64,000 nt of DNA, from NCBI GenBank assembly GCA_028023455.1, contig JAQFVV010012572.1, positions 434,001-498,000 on the forward strand, in the 5' to 3' direction. Below, piece by piece: positions 35,250 to 46,214 of this stretch. Numbering within the stretch: the stretch's first letter is position 1; each line of letters starts with the position of its first letter. The DNA is from Epiperipatus broadwayi. Taxonomy: Eukaryota; Onychophora; Udeonychophora; Euonychophora; Peripatidae. The position numbers and the translations under genes are program-made. Under the pieces are notes generated by a model. It made no database searches. It had not been told where the DNA came from and saw only the letters and a program-made list of their open reading frames with translations.

Positions 35250-37635
35250 TGGTATAGCAAGCATTATTGTATATATTTATAAATATATTGTATATAAGCT
35301 GAATAAAATATTTAACTGTATTTATAGTCTGTGTTTATTACATTCATATATAAGCATGCCATTTTTTTTTACAATTACTTTTTAGATATGAAATTATTAA
35401 ACTTCTCAACTTATAAAAAATTACTTTAACGTAATTTAAAAATTAAGTGTATGGAATATCATATTTTTTTCGACGAAATCATTAGTCACGTGCCCTATTT
35501 AAACGAATGTATTTTTGAGTTATTATATTAATAATGTATTTGCTTAAAGAGGAATTGGAAAAATATAATTATTTCATAGGTAAAATTGTGATGTCTGAAA
35601 ATAATTTTACATTTGGAGAATAATTATCTGTTGTTTACAAATAACAGTACAATTATGTTAATATATAAACTTTTAAGTGCTTTGAAAGCGAATCTAATAT
35701 AAATTTATTGAGATATATTTAGATCAACAACTTAAACAGTGAATGATAAAGAATGCACGGCCATGTGCAAGTTTAGCCGAAATGTGCGTTGTAGTTGCCC
35801 ATTTGCATTTTATAAATGTTTCCAGTAAATGTTTTCTGTAATAAAAGTCAGTTTATAAGTTAATAATTTTAAAAATACATTTGTTTATTCATGTTCTTTT
35901 ACTAGTTACCATGTATATCCAATACTTATTTGATTGCATGCAAGAAAAGTGATTTACCTATCTGCCATTTTGTATGTGTGTGCTCATATGAAAGGATGAA
36001 GAAAAAATAGTGAAATTTTTGTTTTGGAAGTTTCTGTTTTTGCTTGAATTTTTAGCTCGATGAAAATGGGGGGGGGGGGTCTCAATCTAATTAATTGGAA
36101 TGAAACTATTATGTTCCCAGACCTTCAAAAAATAGATCAGCAATTTTCTAATAAAGTTTTCTATTCAAGGAAGATATCAAAATCATTATTAATTACTCAA
36201 AAAGTTAAATTCACAGTAATGTTCAACCTGTTATACTATTGTTAAAAGACTAATATGTTACGACTGAGCAAGGATAAATTATTTTAATATTCTACTATGA
36301 TACAAAAGTAAAAAGAAAACTACTATTGTAGTACATATTTTTAAAAAGTCTTGAAACACCAAAATAATAACAAATCATTATTATAAAAGTAAGTTATCAT
36401 AATATCTCATTAAAATGTATCTCACTTTACTATTTATTACATTGCACCTAAGTTTGCCTTCACACTTTAATTCAGTTTACCCTCGTATAACATTATAAAT
36501 CAGTGGCACTTATCCTTTCATCAGTTATACCCTTTCAATATTTGCCCCCGTTTTGTAAACTAAATGATTAAGTAAACTTTATATATATTAGATCTTACAA
36601 TCTAAGTTATATGAAAGCAGAGTAAAAATGTGAATATTGTAAGTGGATTATTATTAATTTGTGTTGTATGGTAGGGAAAACTAACTGCAGATTACCTGTC
36701 AGAATCTCATTAAAATGGAAAAGTTGGCATATAATTAATTTGTGTTTGATTTTGATAATAAATGTTGAGATGCTGAACTCTCTACTGAGGGGTTCATAGT
36801 TATTGAATAATAGCATGAACTCTGCTTTCCTCAAAAAAAAAAGATGTTTTTTATTCAATTTTTTATACATATATAATAATGTTTTATATAATATTTTTGT
36901 TTCAGTTAAGATATGTGCCATTCTGAGAAGTATATATTTTCCTCATTCTTATTATTAACTCTTTAGTAGGAATAATTGTCATTTGTAGATTAGTCATTTT
37001 ATTAGAAAGTATTGTGATTTTTATAATCTTTTTCTCATCAAATTATGATTTGATAAAGCAGCCTTGTACATTAATATAGCAATTTGAGTTAGAATCAGAA
37101 AGCATTTTTGAGGTGGTACAATTTTTAGCAACTGCTCATCTAGTTAAAGATAAAGTAATTTGCCTTATTATTATCCAATTAGAATAAAATGTATCGATCA
37201 TTTTATTTTGTATTTTTGAGTTGGTATTTTGTTAGTTAATCAGATATTCCTATGTATTGACACTTTGATTTTATATTGCATCTTGATTGTGGAGATCATT
37301 ATTAATTAGTAATATTTCTCAAGATTTAGTTTGTTTTTTGTCCAGGATCCAATTGACTAATCAAAACTATAATAATGGTTAAGTTTATGGAATTTAAATA
37401 ACTTAGAGCAGTAATCAGCATCACTTAATTAGTCAATGTGCCCTAGTCCATATAACTACAGACGGAACATCTATGATACTGTATTATTTTTTCCAGCTTT
37501 AATAAAATTCTAATCATATTATTAAGTAGAATATTTAGTATCAATTTTATTTCTCTTTAAATAACTTTGCCAACACTAATATTACATCAAATTCTACTAG
37601 TATTTTAAAGACTCAACTATAGATTGTAGCATTTG
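35250..37635. other. AT-rich stretch with no recognisable gene
   Basis: A poly-G run sits at about 36068-36078. The 104-codon minus frame at 36607-36921 is the longest here but is AT-rich in composition with no domain signature. Nothing else seen. Confidence 0.55.
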
Positions 37636-37639
37636 TTTT

Positions 37640-37730
37640 TTGCAGGATTCTCTGGGCATAATTGCTGAGAGATTCTTGACTTCGTTTAAGGAGAAGCTAC
37701 AGTACATCACATTACATACCATATTTCTTA
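37640..37730 (+). mobile_element. 3'-end fragment of the CCHC LINE
   Basis: attgctgagagattcttgac and the following agtacatcacat match the LINE 3' region at 6610-6660 with few differences. Only the last 80-90 bp of the element are present, an extreme 5' truncation. Confidence 0.6.
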
Positions 37731-37762
37731 TTTTTTCCCGTATGTCAAAGCATCGGCCGGAA
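37731..37762 (-). mobile_element. Truncated SINE 3' end
   Basis: The minus strand reads ggccgatgctttgacata, then cggg and an A run. This matches the 3' part (acceptor stem, TTTGACATA, A tail) of the SINE at 2795-2902. The A and B boxes are gone. Confidence 0.6.
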
Positions 37763-37764
37763 GT

Positions 37765-38225
37765 GAAATTCTTTTACTCTTTACTATTGTGGTTTACAAC
37801 TAAAAACTATAGAATGAAAGAGTTTCTAACTTTTTATTCTAATATTCTCTGTGGTTTGATGTATTGGCAGAATGTCAAACTCTGGAGTGAAAGGTTCTTG
37901 GATTGATTCAATTTCTGGTGCACTCAAACTTCTTATGAACTCCTGAGCAATAAGGCAATTTGATTATTTATTTTCATAATTTTAATTATCTCATTAATAA
38001 ACAAAGCTATTAAATATGTTGCACTGAGAAGTACTACATATTTATGGAGAAGCTAACTCTAAATGTGCATTCCGTAATAAACAATTCATAATTCAGACAG
38101 TGTAATAATGTAAACATTCCAAGTGTCAATAATTGATTTATTTTCTGTATAGTAATTAGATAAAGGTGTTTTTTGTCTAACTAATAAATTAGCATAGAGA
38201 AAGAGAGAGAGGATGCTCTTTGAAA
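37765..38225. other. AT-rich spacer, nothing recognised
   Basis: A frame running 37640-37906 crosses the two element fragments and is chance. Confidence 0.5.
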
Positions 38226-38228
38226 ATC

Positions 38229-38577
38229 TATTATAATGACAAGAATCTCGGCCTCAGGGTAGCCTTTGAGCGTTCCATCATCAGATTTTCAATTGGATGG
38301 ACGGTTGAAGTGTTGGAATGTGGAGTAGATTGAAGTCTGTCCATTAAAATATGAACATTGGCTATCTTAATATATATCTGAGCACTTATAGCATATATGT
38401 GTGGAGATGGTAATCTGGATTAACTGATGATTGCTGTTTTAACATGAAATAAGTAGATTAGTGATTATTTATCTTTTCAACATATATGTGTTCAAGTGTA
38501 TTAGTGTTAAGAGATAGTGTGGAGAGTGGTGGGAAGCGTGAAAGTTTGTGCTCATATACCCTATATATTATAATGAC
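38229..38577 (+). mobile_element. Hammerhead-bearing repeat, single copy (C1), 12-bp direct repeats
   Basis: The insert 38241-38565 (325 bp) lies between two copies of tattataatgac (38229-38240, 38566-38577). It aligns over its length with the repeats at 47.2, 58.6-59.0 and 59.2-59.5 kb: first a catcagattttcaa phrase, then a tggatgg word, a tctgtccattaaa stretch, a gagcactxatagta hairpin region, the hammerhead at 38419-38462, tatttatcttttcaacat, and a 3' part with gagatagtgtgga and a degenerate B-box-like word. No coding capacity. The direct repeats define both ends, making this the reference copy for the family's full length. Confidence 0.75.
38419..38462 (+). ncRNA. Hammerhead ribozyme-like motif, C1
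   Basis: Stem I pairs attaa (38419-38423) with ttagt (38458-38462), five pairs including one G-U, and differs from other copies by compensatory change. Core CTGATGA is 38424-38430 and GAA is 38446-38448. Stem II has an internal C-A mismatch and the A15.1-U16.1 pair is lost (G at 38456), so this copy is probably inactive. Confidence 0.6.
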
Positions 38578-38975
38578 TCTGGTAAATCTAATTTGTGAAT
38601 TGATACTATAGTATGTGCATTCAGAATTAATTCCTCCATAAATATTGTTATATATTCTCAATGCTACATATTTAATAGTCATTGTTTTATTTTTAGTATT
38701 ATTAAAATTTGCATCTTATTATTTGCAATTGGAAACTAGTTTGATTAATATTTGGCAAATTGCCACTAATGTAAAGTTGCATTATCAGTAATAGCTTTAC
38801 TATCTATGTAACAAGCATAATAGTTAAATGAAAATGATATATTTTTTGACTGATAAATTAATAGCGTCATACGAAGTGGGTGTTTTTTGCAAGTTTATTA
38901 AAATGATTCTAGTAAATTTGACTTGCAAATTATTATTATAATATGTGCATTTAGCGTTAGTTTTTTCATAAGTTA
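38578..38975. repeat. Direct repeat pair about 330 bp apart
   Basis: A segment starting near 38578 (tggtaaatctaatttgtgaa, then gtgcattcagaattaatt) resembles one near 38907 (tagtaaatttgacttgcaaa, then gtgcatttagcgttagtt). About 70 bp are similar at roughly three quarters identity by eye. The meaning is unclear; it may be part of a longer unrecognised element. Confidence 0.45.
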
Positions 38976-38979
38976 TGAC

Positions 38980-39585
38980 TTTTTAGATTTTACAAGTAAC
39001 TTACTAGTTCTGACAATAAAGGTTATTTATTGACAGCCTCATTTTCATTGGTGCTTTCAATAATACTGAGAAGATTTAAGAATTTACATTTTGATTGAAA
39101 ACAGTTTTCAAGAACATGTTTATTTTAATGAAAGTCTTAATTATGAATTTTGCTTCAACATAAGAAAATTTTTTTGGGATATCCAGAATAAGTATTTTGT
39201 TAGCTCTTATTAATGCATTTAACATTTGATTTTCAACAGTAATTTCAATCCAGTTTTCAAACTAGGAAAATTGTCTATTAATTTACCTGTAGTATATACT
39301 TTAGTATATATAGGGTTTCTCAGGCTGAAATTTGTAAAGTAAGCCATTGAGTTTTGTATATCAATTTTTTTAAAAAAACTTTTTATTTTTAGAAATGGTC
39401 TTTAGGATACTAAAACAAGAATTTCATTTTTATCAGAATATGAGTTATATTTCTCAAAGCTAAATTACTTTTTTCAAAAACAAATTTGATATTTTGATTA
39501 GTAGTGTGATTTTTAATAAAATAATAAAATTTGTTATATTACATATGTGTATTAATTTTTATTATTATTATTTTTTAAGTAAAAA
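38980..39585. other. AT-rich spacer, nothing recognised
   Basis: No gene seen. Confidence 0.5.
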
Positions 39586-39586
39586 A

Positions 39587-39908
39587 AATTATAGTATTTA
39601 GATTCTATGATGTGTTTATTCGCTTCTAACGAAAATATTAATTTATTTAAACATTAAATAATAAAGAGCTGAACAATGATTTTAACTTAGAAGCTCATAT
39701 TTATTGCAACCTAGAAGTTCACATTCATAGCTCAGTTCGCTATGAATTTGACCTTCGCTATGAATATGACCTTCTAAGTTGAAATCATTGCTCAGCTATT
39801 CATTATTTAATGTTTAAATAAATTAATCTTATAAAAGTGAATAAATGCTTATCATAGAATTACTAGTAAAAGAAAAGAAGTAAAAATTGTTATAGAATTA
39901 TAGTATTT
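39587..39908. mobile_element. Hairpin element with 13-bp direct repeats
   Basis: The insert 39600-39895 is flanked by aattatagtattt (39587-39599 and 39896-39908). The left arm (about 39601-39704) and right arm (about 39759-39867) are reverse complements; the best part is ttaatttatttaaacatta on the left against its complement at 39808-39826. The loop contains a 17-bp tandem word (gctatgaatttgacctt, gctatgaatatgacctt). A purine-rich tail of about 28 bp follows the right arm. No coding capacity. Confidence 0.75.
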
Positions 39909-39909
39909 G

Positions 39910-40345
39910 AACTTTCAGATAAATTCTCAACTAAAAATCCTTATATAATACTGGGACTTAATGACGTGAAGTTATTCTTTTGGCTGATTACTCCAATTTT
40001 TGCTCTCTTTTGTTAGTTTTTTTTTTCATATTCATTAGAGAAGTCAGAATAGGCTACATTACTTATAGAAATTGATATAAAATATTATATATTTCTGTGT
40101 TTAAATATAAAGCTTGATTAAAAACGTAAACCTTTATAAAAAGTAAGTACAATATTTGTGTTTTTAATATTAACATAAAAGATTTCTAGACAACATATAA
40201 AAATTATTCTTCCACATATTTCTTTAAGAAAACTTATTTATATTTTGTACAAAGCATATTATTTTTATTATATGTTTTATTATTTAATTACTAAAAATAT
40301 ATACAATTTCTTTAAAGATTATGTAAATAAATTATTTTAAAAAAT
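39910..40345. other. AT-rich spacer, nothing recognised
   Basis: No gene seen. Confidence 0.5.
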
Positions 40346-40349
40346 GGAA

Positions 40350-40480
40350 TGGTTTATTGCTGAGAATTCAAAAGTCTGAGCACCAAAAATGACAGAACTG
40401 TGATCTATGAACCTTGAGTTCCAGAGTCCATATTCTATTACTGCACCAAACCCCTAAAACCCTAATATTTATAATGAAGA
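40350..40480 (-). mobile_element. Second SINE-like family, copy 2
   Basis: The minus strand shows ttggtgcagtaatagaatat (A-box-like), ggactctggaactcaaggtt with ggttcatagatc (B-box-like), and a body word ggtgctcagacttttgaatt followed by ctcagcaataaacc. It matches the order and spacing of the copy at 28075-28215. tRNA-derived by its boxes; no TSD found. Confidence 0.5.
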
Positions 40481-40754
40481 TTTAAGGCAGGGTTGATGAT
40501 CTTCCCTACAATGAAATAATTCAATAAATTAATTAAAAACCTCATTAGTAAGCTAAATAAGCCATTAACAATGGTGCAACCAATAAATAATCCATGGGTC
40601 TCTTATTTACATCATTAGTGACTTCTGTCCATGAAATCTTTAGTTTCTGAGTCAGTTACTGTATTAGTATGTCAAACTACAAAAGATAATTCAAACAATT
40701 AAGTGAACATGTTGAAGTTTAAAATAAAAATAGCAGGGAGATGGTATTCTTGAT

Positions 40755-40970
40755 CACTGTGGACCTATTTAGCTCCACTTATTGCACACCTATTGTACCG
40801 GTCAAAATTATGTTTATCCATGTAACATGAGCTGGAACTCACAAAATGTACTTCATATCCAGTCAAGCCCAGGACTTAGGTCAGGGACCAACCTGGATTC
40901 AAACCCACTCTCTAAGCCCCAGATCAAACACCTAATGAATAACATAATAGTGATGGCACATGAGAATTAA
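40755..40970 (-). mobile_element. SINE-like element with perfect B box
   Basis: The minus strand carries GGTTTGAATCC (40895-40905 on plus), an exact polymerase III B box, preceded by ggcttagagagtggg and followed by a body (gacctaagtcctgggcttga and on) about 120 bp long of higher GC content than the flanks. A matching A box is not clear. It is unlike the other two SINE groups in the window. Confidence 0.4.
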
Positions 40971-41329
40971 TTTTAAATCCGGCCGATTAGGAAAGCAGAG
41001 CAAAACAATGAGACGTCTATTAACTATGACTATATTAAAATAATAGATAAGCATGGCTGTAATATGTGGAAGTGGAGAAAAAGGAATTCGAACTACTCAA
41101 ATAAGTTAACAATAAAATGTAGTTTAATATACTGACAAGTTATTATACATTTATAAATAAATTATAGATATTAGTGTGTGCGTGAATGAGCAAGCGATAG
41201 ATAATTACATAGTGTCATTCACGCTATTATTTCTCATATGCTCTTTATTAGCTAAATAATATATTACAAATAAACACACATCTTTGGTGGGTCCAATATT
41301 AAGATGCCAATCAGTTAATAAAGGGAATT

Positions 41330-41395
41330 ACATAATATTGCTATTAACGCTTTGATTTACGGTTCTGAAACATGGTGACTAACATATGATTTAGG
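41330..41395 (+). mobile_element. Small RT C-terminal fragment
   Basis: Plus translation reads LIYGSETW followed by a stop and LTYDL, equivalent to the LTYGSETWTF region of RTE RTs at 30640. Only about 20 codons are recognisable. Confidence 0.35.
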
Positions 41396-41464
41396 GGAGC
41401 GTTCTGAAATTCATTATACATATGATATAAATTATTTTCACGCCATTGAGGTCGTGAAAATAAA

Positions 41465-42155
41465 CAAAAGACAGTTAAAAGATTATATTTGAACTATGAC
41501 AAAAATATTTATTGAAAAATTATTTAAACAATAGTAAAACTAACGCTTTATTTTCCCCAAGGCATATAGATACTCTTAAATAGATATATAAATTATGACG
41601 GTGAGATTGCATATGATTGAAATAAACTTAATTAATAAAATAGAAGTAATTGGCATTTATATATATCTTTTAAGCAAAGCTTAATTTTAATATTAGAGCA
41701 TTAAAACTGGGTCATGAAGCAAAAGGAATAATAAATACTAAGAAGTTTGCGGTGCTGACATAATAGCCTAAAAATAACTAAGAGGAAAAGGTCGTGCTTC
41801 TGGATAAAAAATGAAATCTCACACCCCCTTCTTGGGTAGTGCTTAGAGAAAAGTGGATAGGCATGGCGTGGCCCAGACTTTTGCTGGTATAACCGACACG
41901 AGTATACGAAGTGAATATGCATAGCATGTGCCAAACTTACGGGATTACCGCCAGAGGCATTTTATACTAAATAAATGTGGTTCCAGATAGCTCAACTATC
42001 TATGGAATGAGGTACGAAAAGAAATCTATGAATATTCTCTGATTACTATTCTTGTTCATCTTAAAGCAATAATTATATGTTGGTCTATTTCTATCATCTA
42101 GAATTAAGCTTTGACTGTCTTTAGTCAAATTCAAACTGTATTTCAACTTTTTCAA
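41465..42155. other. Spacer; more complex patch at 41700-41935
   Basis: The 77-codon minus frame at 41701-41934 contains the direct repeat words ccacgccatgcctat and similar His-rich phrases in an unusually GC-containing patch. I do not recognise it; it may be an element fragment. Nothing else seen. Confidence 0.35.
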
Positions 42156-42159
42156 TGCA

Positions 42160-43295
42160 TTAAACTATTAGTAATAGCATTTGATTCCATAATCATTTCT
42201 GCAGTGATTAAAGCATTAGATCACCAAGCTATAGATCCAGAATATTGTCATATTCTGATGAATGTTTATAAAAAGGCAACAGCAACATTTAGATTAACTT
42301 TGAGAAAAGTGTACAACAGGGTGATTCCATCCATATCACCAAAACGTTTTACAGCAGTGTTTTGCAAAAAGGATTTTATGGATCAATATTTTAATCTAAG
42401 GAAGTAAAATTAAATGAAGATGATTTAACTCCTTGAGATTTTGCACGTGAGTTAATTATTTTTGCAAATAATGCTTTAGAGCTTGGAAAATGTTGCAAGA
42501 ATTATCAGATCAAAGTAAGGAAGTAGGACTAAAGATAAATGTTGAATTAATTATTTTTGCAAATAATGCTTTAGAGCTTAGAAAATGTTGCAAGAGTTAT
42601 CAGATGAGAGTAAGGAAGTAAGACTAAAGATAAATGTTGAAAAGACCAAGTAATTTTCAAAGGATTTTCTAGAAAGAAAAACATAATGATGAGTTAGAAA
42701 AAGTTAACAACTATAAATACCTTGGTCAGGATTATTACTACTAATGAAAAAATAATGGATCAAATTAATCATAGAATTGAAATTGATTGAAGTTCTTTTG
42801 GTAAAAGTAACTTGATATTAACTGGAATTATATCTATGTGTTTAAGAAGGAAGGCTTTTTAATAAATATGTTTTATCAGTTGTTACTTATGTATTTGAGA
42901 ACAGAAGAGAAAGACAAAGACTTCAAATTCCTTATTGAAGTATGGAGAAGCATGTTAGGAGGAACAAAAAATAGATCAAAAACAAAATACATGGATGTCA
43001 GAACAAACCAATGTTACTGACATCATTGAAAGAATTAAGGGACTGAAGTGTAGTTGGGTTGTATATATTTCTAGAAGAGAATGATAATTAATAGACAGTT
43101 GAAATCTTAAATTGTATTCTGAGAGATTGCAAAAGACCTAGGAAGTGATCCGTGAGAGATGGATGACTGAAGTAAAAAAGTGTGCTGGGGTGATATGAAG
43201 AAGAGAAACGAGATCAGCTAAGATGGATTAAACTTAGAGATGTCTTCATTCTGCAGTGGATTAATAATGATTGAAAATGATAATGATAAGTAGCA
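42160..43295 (+). mobile_element. RTE LINE relic with internal tandem duplication
   Basis: A plus-strand copy of the 29.9-31.0 kb element from FDSIIISAVIKALDHQ (42180 on) through ATATFRL, SISPKRFTAVF, the FANNALEL region, the NNYKYLGQ region and ISRRE to ctgcagtggattaataatga (43250-43272), ending in an ATGATA tail. A segment of about 103 bp (about 42437-42540, containing tttttgcaaataatgcttta) is repeated at once as 42542-42645 with a few differences. The catalytic FADD box is lost: the site reads FARELI. Numerous frameshifts; dead. Confidence 0.75.
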
Positions 43296-43414
43296 TACAT
43301 TCTCCTTCTTTATCGGGGATTGATGACTTGATCAGTAATATTATTAGTATGAAAATCGAACCTGGATCTTTAGTTTTGTGAATAGTGAATTTAAAGTGAT
43401 GCTCTTTGAATAAA

Positions 43415-43485
43415 ATAGCCTAGTTGGTTAGAGTGTCAAATGTTCCGTTTTGATTTCCAAGTTAGTATTGTCACTGCTCAAACCA
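43415..43485 (+). mobile_element. Degenerate tRNA-like sequence, possible SINE relic
   Basis: tagcctagttgg is a good A box and the sequence after it (ttagagtgtcaaatg, then a poor B box near 43460) has tRNA-like length. The T arm cannot pair well, so this is a relic or a chance match. Confidence 0.3.
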
Positions 43486-43489
43486 GCAA

Positions 43490-45295
43490 TAACTGTTCGT
43501 TGTATTATATAATAATCTGCATGTTATTCCTAACTGTTGGATGTATTTGAAAAGTTTAAATAAAATTTGAATTTTTTTAAAGCGAGTATTATTACGATTG
43601 TTTCTAATAGAAATTTTACATGGGTTTTTGTTGTTGTTCATTTGTAATCAACTTCTTCAAATGAATAAAAAAAAATCTTAGATTTTTTTATCTTCAATGT
43701 GACCAGCTTGAGAATAACCAGATGTTGGCTGCACGCCTCTTACATTAATAATCTAACAGTAAGTATATTTATCACTTGACTCTTTAGTCTGGAAAGAATT
43801 TTGTACTTTTGTTTATCATTTAGCAAACTTAGATTATTTATTATAAGTTTTACTTTATTGTGTAAACGTATTTAATATATCATTACTGATAGGTAGCATT
43901 ATGTATTTGTCCTTTCGTTAAAAAAAAAAAACCATTAATGATGCTTTATGTATCTTTTGTTTTCCTCCTCCCACTCCCATCGTTAAATTATTCTATATTT
44001 GTGAAGCACTTCAAATGATGTGCACTTAAAAAAAAAACCAAATTTATTTGCTCTGTTACTTTTAGACAACTTTTTAACCTCATACTACGTCATTTCCACC
44101 AGAATTGACATTGAACTGTTACAATCTTAACTATTTAATGATATTTTAAAAGCTTGTGTCTCAAAGAAGAAATAACATTTTATGAGCTATCTTAACTGGC
44201 TGATTTCTTAAGATATTAGTTATGGAGGGAAGGTCGGTTTCTTCCCAAAGATCATTCAGAGCAAGGTTTTCATTTTATTATCGCGGAAAAAAGAATTACT
44301 TTATAATGGTGAATAAAAAACATCGTAATTTAATTTCAACCTGTGAATTTTTACTAAAAATAAATTAATAGTTTATATCTTCAGGTCATATATTATTGTT
44401 CACGTAATATTTATAAATGAATAAAAACATATGTATTTATAATATCTGCATATATATAAGTCATGCATATGTATTATATCTGATTATACTATTTTTTAAT
44501 AATAGCAAATATTTAATTTTTTAGGTTCCCATAATATATAACAATACAAGAGCAGCTCTCTACTCTAGCACCATCTATAATAAGCTTGAATAACCAATGA
44601 CGGTGCTTTCTAGATTTTGCAGTAATTGCTCAAGCTAACTATAGATATATGCATTAGAACAGAAAGTTGTTTATTTTTTCAATGTATTTGACTTATCGTT
44701 CTTAATTATTCAATCATTTCATTAATGTATTTTATCTTTTGGTTAGTTTTTGTCTGTTTTACATCTGGCGTTATGGAAACAAAGCTCTGTTATAAATCTT
44801 GAACTCAATGTGCTATATATTTTATTAAAAGTAAATAGAAAGTGGCTGCAAATTACATTGCCTTTTACCAGAGACTCTTTGGAAAAATAAATCAGTATTC
44901 CGCTAGCATGTAAGATTTTTAAAATTTCTATCTACTTCGTATGTATACATATAGTAAAATAAGCTTTAAACATCTCTCAACAGAAATGATAAAATAGAAG
45001 GCAGTATTCATTAGGCTTACTAATTATCTTGTGATGAAAATTCTCTTAGGTTTTCATATTTTTCAATAAGAATAGTTAAATGCCAATTTATTAACTAGTA
45101 ACAGATGGTCAACTATGTTAATCATGGACCAGCTACTTGAAATAAAAATTTTAAGTTCTGCTAAGAAAATGTTCATGGTTACACAGCCTACATTCAAATC
45201 CAGGCTATAGAGATAACATATGGATATGTTATCGTATCATGAGGTTATATATATATGTTTAAAAATAGCTAAATTGATCATTAATATGAAATCAT
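43490..45295. other. AT-rich stretch, nothing recognised
   Basis: No gene, repeat or structured element seen. Confidence 0.55.
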
Positions 45296-45300
45296 AAAAC

Positions 45301-45420
45301 AATACAATTTGTCTCTATATTTCTAAAACTTGAATTTAATTGTTTTGTAATAGAAAATACTATTGGTTGGTAATGATACCATGTTGCCCAAGTAATTCAA
45401 AATACCTTCGGTTATAAAGT
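45301..45420 (+). repeat. Repeat copy A (uninterrupted)
   Basis: About 115 bp including tctctatatttctaaaactt and ggttggtaatgatacc. It matches a second copy that is split into 45814-45881 and 46153-46210 by a hairpin insertion. The two copies act as the filled and empty versions of the same site. Confidence 0.65.
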
Positions 45421-45648
45421 TTAATATATATATAAGATATGAATGTATTTTCATTACACCATGAGATTATGTATTTGTGTAGTCTTTTTTTTTTACCTCC
45501 TGCAATGGACCAAAAAAATTTTTTGTTGAAATTGATCAAATTAAGTAAGTGTCAAAAGTTAGCTTGCTTCCGTGTAGAATTCATAAATACGTGTTTATCT
45601 GGTGTAATATTTTTTATTTTTTTTTTGTCTTTCTAAAACTGTATTGAG

Positions 45649-45816
45649 TATTATTTATGCAACCAAGGAAAAATAGGATGACTTTTCACATTCGTATCAA
45701 AGCATCGCTAACTTTCTAATGTTTGATGTTGCCAAAATAACAACATTGAAAAGTTAGCAGTGTATTGATATGAATGTGAAAAGTCCTCCTATCTTCCCTT
45801 GGTTGCAGGAATAATA
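45649..45816. repeat. Hairpin, about 68-bp arms
   Basis: The left arm 45649-45716 and right arm 45748-45816 are reverse complements at roughly 85 percent by eye (gcaaccaagg on the left, ccttggttgc on the right). The loop is 31 bases. Flanking taaaactgtat and taaaacttgtat resemble direct repeats but are imperfect. No coding content. Confidence 0.75.
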
Positions 45817-46210
45817 CGATTTGCCTCTATATTTTTAAAACTTGTATCAAAAGGATGAAATGAGTTTCTATATTTTGTATAAATATATTAAATTTAAGCG
45901 TAAACAGATAATATAATAACGTGAAAGTTAAACACCTTCAAACAGATACGCTTTAAAAATGCTTAAGTGACAGCCAATCAGATGGAATAATGGCATCACA
46001 TGGATCCATCTTTTTCTAATAGTTCTGGCTTGTGTTTTAGAATTTAGAGTCCCATGTGATGCCATTATTCCATCTGATTGGCTGTCACTTAAGCATTTCT
46101 AAAGCGTATCTGTTTGAAGGTGTTTCACTTTCACGTTATTATATTTTGTATAGAAAGTACTATCATTCGGTAATGTGTTGGCCAGGTATTTCAAAATATC
46201 TTTAGTTAAA
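45814..46210 (+). repeat. Repeat copy B, interrupted by hairpin insertion
   Basis: The left piece (cgatttgcctctatattttt onward to 45881) and right piece (from 46140, gaaagtactatc and ttggccaggtatttcaaaat) together match copy A at 45301-45420 across the insertion point, apart from a short unmatched stretch at about 45852-45868. Confidence 0.6.
45869..46152. mobile_element. Near-perfect hairpin element, 92-bp arms, 13-bp direct repeats
   Basis: The insert 45882-46139 is bounded by tatattttgtata (45869-45881, 46140-46152). The left arm 45912-46003 and right arm 46052-46143 are reverse complements with only three or four mismatches, so the element is young. A left tail of about 30 bp precedes the arms and the loop is 48 bp. 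The arm contains cagccaatcagatgg, which includes a CCAAT word. No coding capacity. Confidence 0.85.
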
Positions 46211-46214
46211 AAAA

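Noticed and set aside
36607-36921. 104-codon minus frame as a gene
   Set aside because: AT-driven Lys/Leu/Ile/Asn composition, no domain, no splice context.
38277-38286. CTGATGA on minus (also near 47289) as a second hammerhead in the repeat
   Set aside because: No stem II or GAAA at suitable distance; the word is simply the conserved catcagattttc stretch of the repeat.
45188-45215. B-box-like word on minus (ggatttgaatgt)
   Set aside because: Only one box, poor consensus, no repeat copies seen.
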